A stretch of DNA of 64,000 bases from Methanospirillum stamsii (lineage in GTDB: Archaea; Halobacteriota; Methanomicrobia; Methanomicrobiales; Methanospirillaceae): contig NZ_QGMZ01000001.1 of NCBI RefSeq assembly GCF_003173335.1, positions 83,780 to 147,779 on the forward strand. The letters are read 5' to 3'. Shown here piece after piece: positions 63,984-64,000 of the stretch. Every line of letters begins with the position of its first letter. Within the stretch, counting starts at the first letter, position 1. The position numbers and the translations under genes are program-made. Under the pieces are notes generated by a model. That model did no database searches and was not told the DNA's origin. It worked only from the letters and a program-made list of their open reading frames with translations.

Positions 63984-64000
63984 AAATCGGATCAGGATCT

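Overview
The window looks like a chromosomal segment of a hydrogenotrophic methanogen of the order Methanomicrobiales, most likely Methanospirillum or a close relative. This is inferred from the combination of giant multi-PAS histidine kinases with an unusual 'RHD(I/V)xN' H-box, a bacterio-opsin-activator-type (HTH_10) regulator, HxlR and ArsR regulators, single-subunit CooS carbon monoxide dehydrogenase, many small ferredoxin/flavodoxin redox proteins, secreted proteins with archaeal-style stalks, and frequent ATGA start/stop overlaps. No rRNA, tRNA or CRISPR array was recognised, so the assignment rests on protein content alone.

Layout. 0-2.6 kb: the 3' part of a multi-PAS sensor kinase. 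2.9-3.9 kb: an orphan BMP-family binding protein. 4.1-11.5 kb: a putative metal or cofactor uptake region (radical SAM enzyme, alkaline-phosphatase-like protein, FecCD-type permease and ATPase, two convergent paralogous binding proteins, and a secreted protein with a DUF4430-like end). Three of its intergenic regions carry a related AT-flanked CAG motif that may be a shared operator. 11.5-12.7 kb: a GerW/YtfJ plus DUF2953 cassette related to Firmicute sporulation genes. 13.0-16.1 kb: a glycine betaine (OpuA-type) transporter. 16.2-20.1 kb: HdeD-like protein, TPR protein, QueG-like ferredoxin protein and RsgA. 20.1-22.3 kb: a flavodoxin/ferredoxin cluster whose first gene fuses an ArsR DNA-binding domain to a flavodoxin domain. 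22.4-26.4 kb: HTH_10 regulator divergent from an S-layer-like protein plus MacB/LolCDE-type ABC exporter. 26.4-28.9 kb: HxlR regulator divergent from a ferredoxin-nitroreductase, then a methyltransferase.

29.0-35.4 kb: an operon cooF-cooS-nuoE-nuoF-nuoG(N-terminal)-cooC, linking CO dehydrogenase to a flavin/NAD(P)-type diaphorase module with no hydrogenase and no acetyl-CoA synthase subunits. 35.5-36.0 kb: a Phd antitoxin next to a frameshifted, truncated ParE toxin. 36.0-39.3 kb: a secreted protein of unknown function and a secreted GH3 glycosidase. 39.4-50.8 kb: a possible DNA-repair/defence neighbourhood (pRiA4b ORF-3-like protein, Lys-rich 45-residue protein, SWIM protein plus SNF2 helicase, UPF0158 remnant, second SWIM protein, orphan MNT nucleotidyltransferase, UvrD helicase fused to a RecB/Cas4-like nuclease). 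50.8-53.2 kb: secreted repeat proteins. 53.24-54.46 kb: a decayed IS630-family element. 54.5-63.1 kb: a Cache-HAMP-PAS sensor kinase split by a homopolymer frameshift, then a 1910-residue REC/multi-PAS kinase paralogous to the one at the left edge. 63.4-63.9 kb: a four-helix membrane protein.

Decay is concentrated on the right half of the window (ParE, UPF0158, MNT without partner, IS630, split kinase), consistent with a plastic accessory region. The best candidates for unusual biology are the CooS-NuoEFG operon with its 13-codon linker ORF, the ArsR-flavodoxin fusion, the kinases with an internal pseudo-DHp domain, the three-site operator motif, and the SNF2/SWIM/UvrD neighbourhood.
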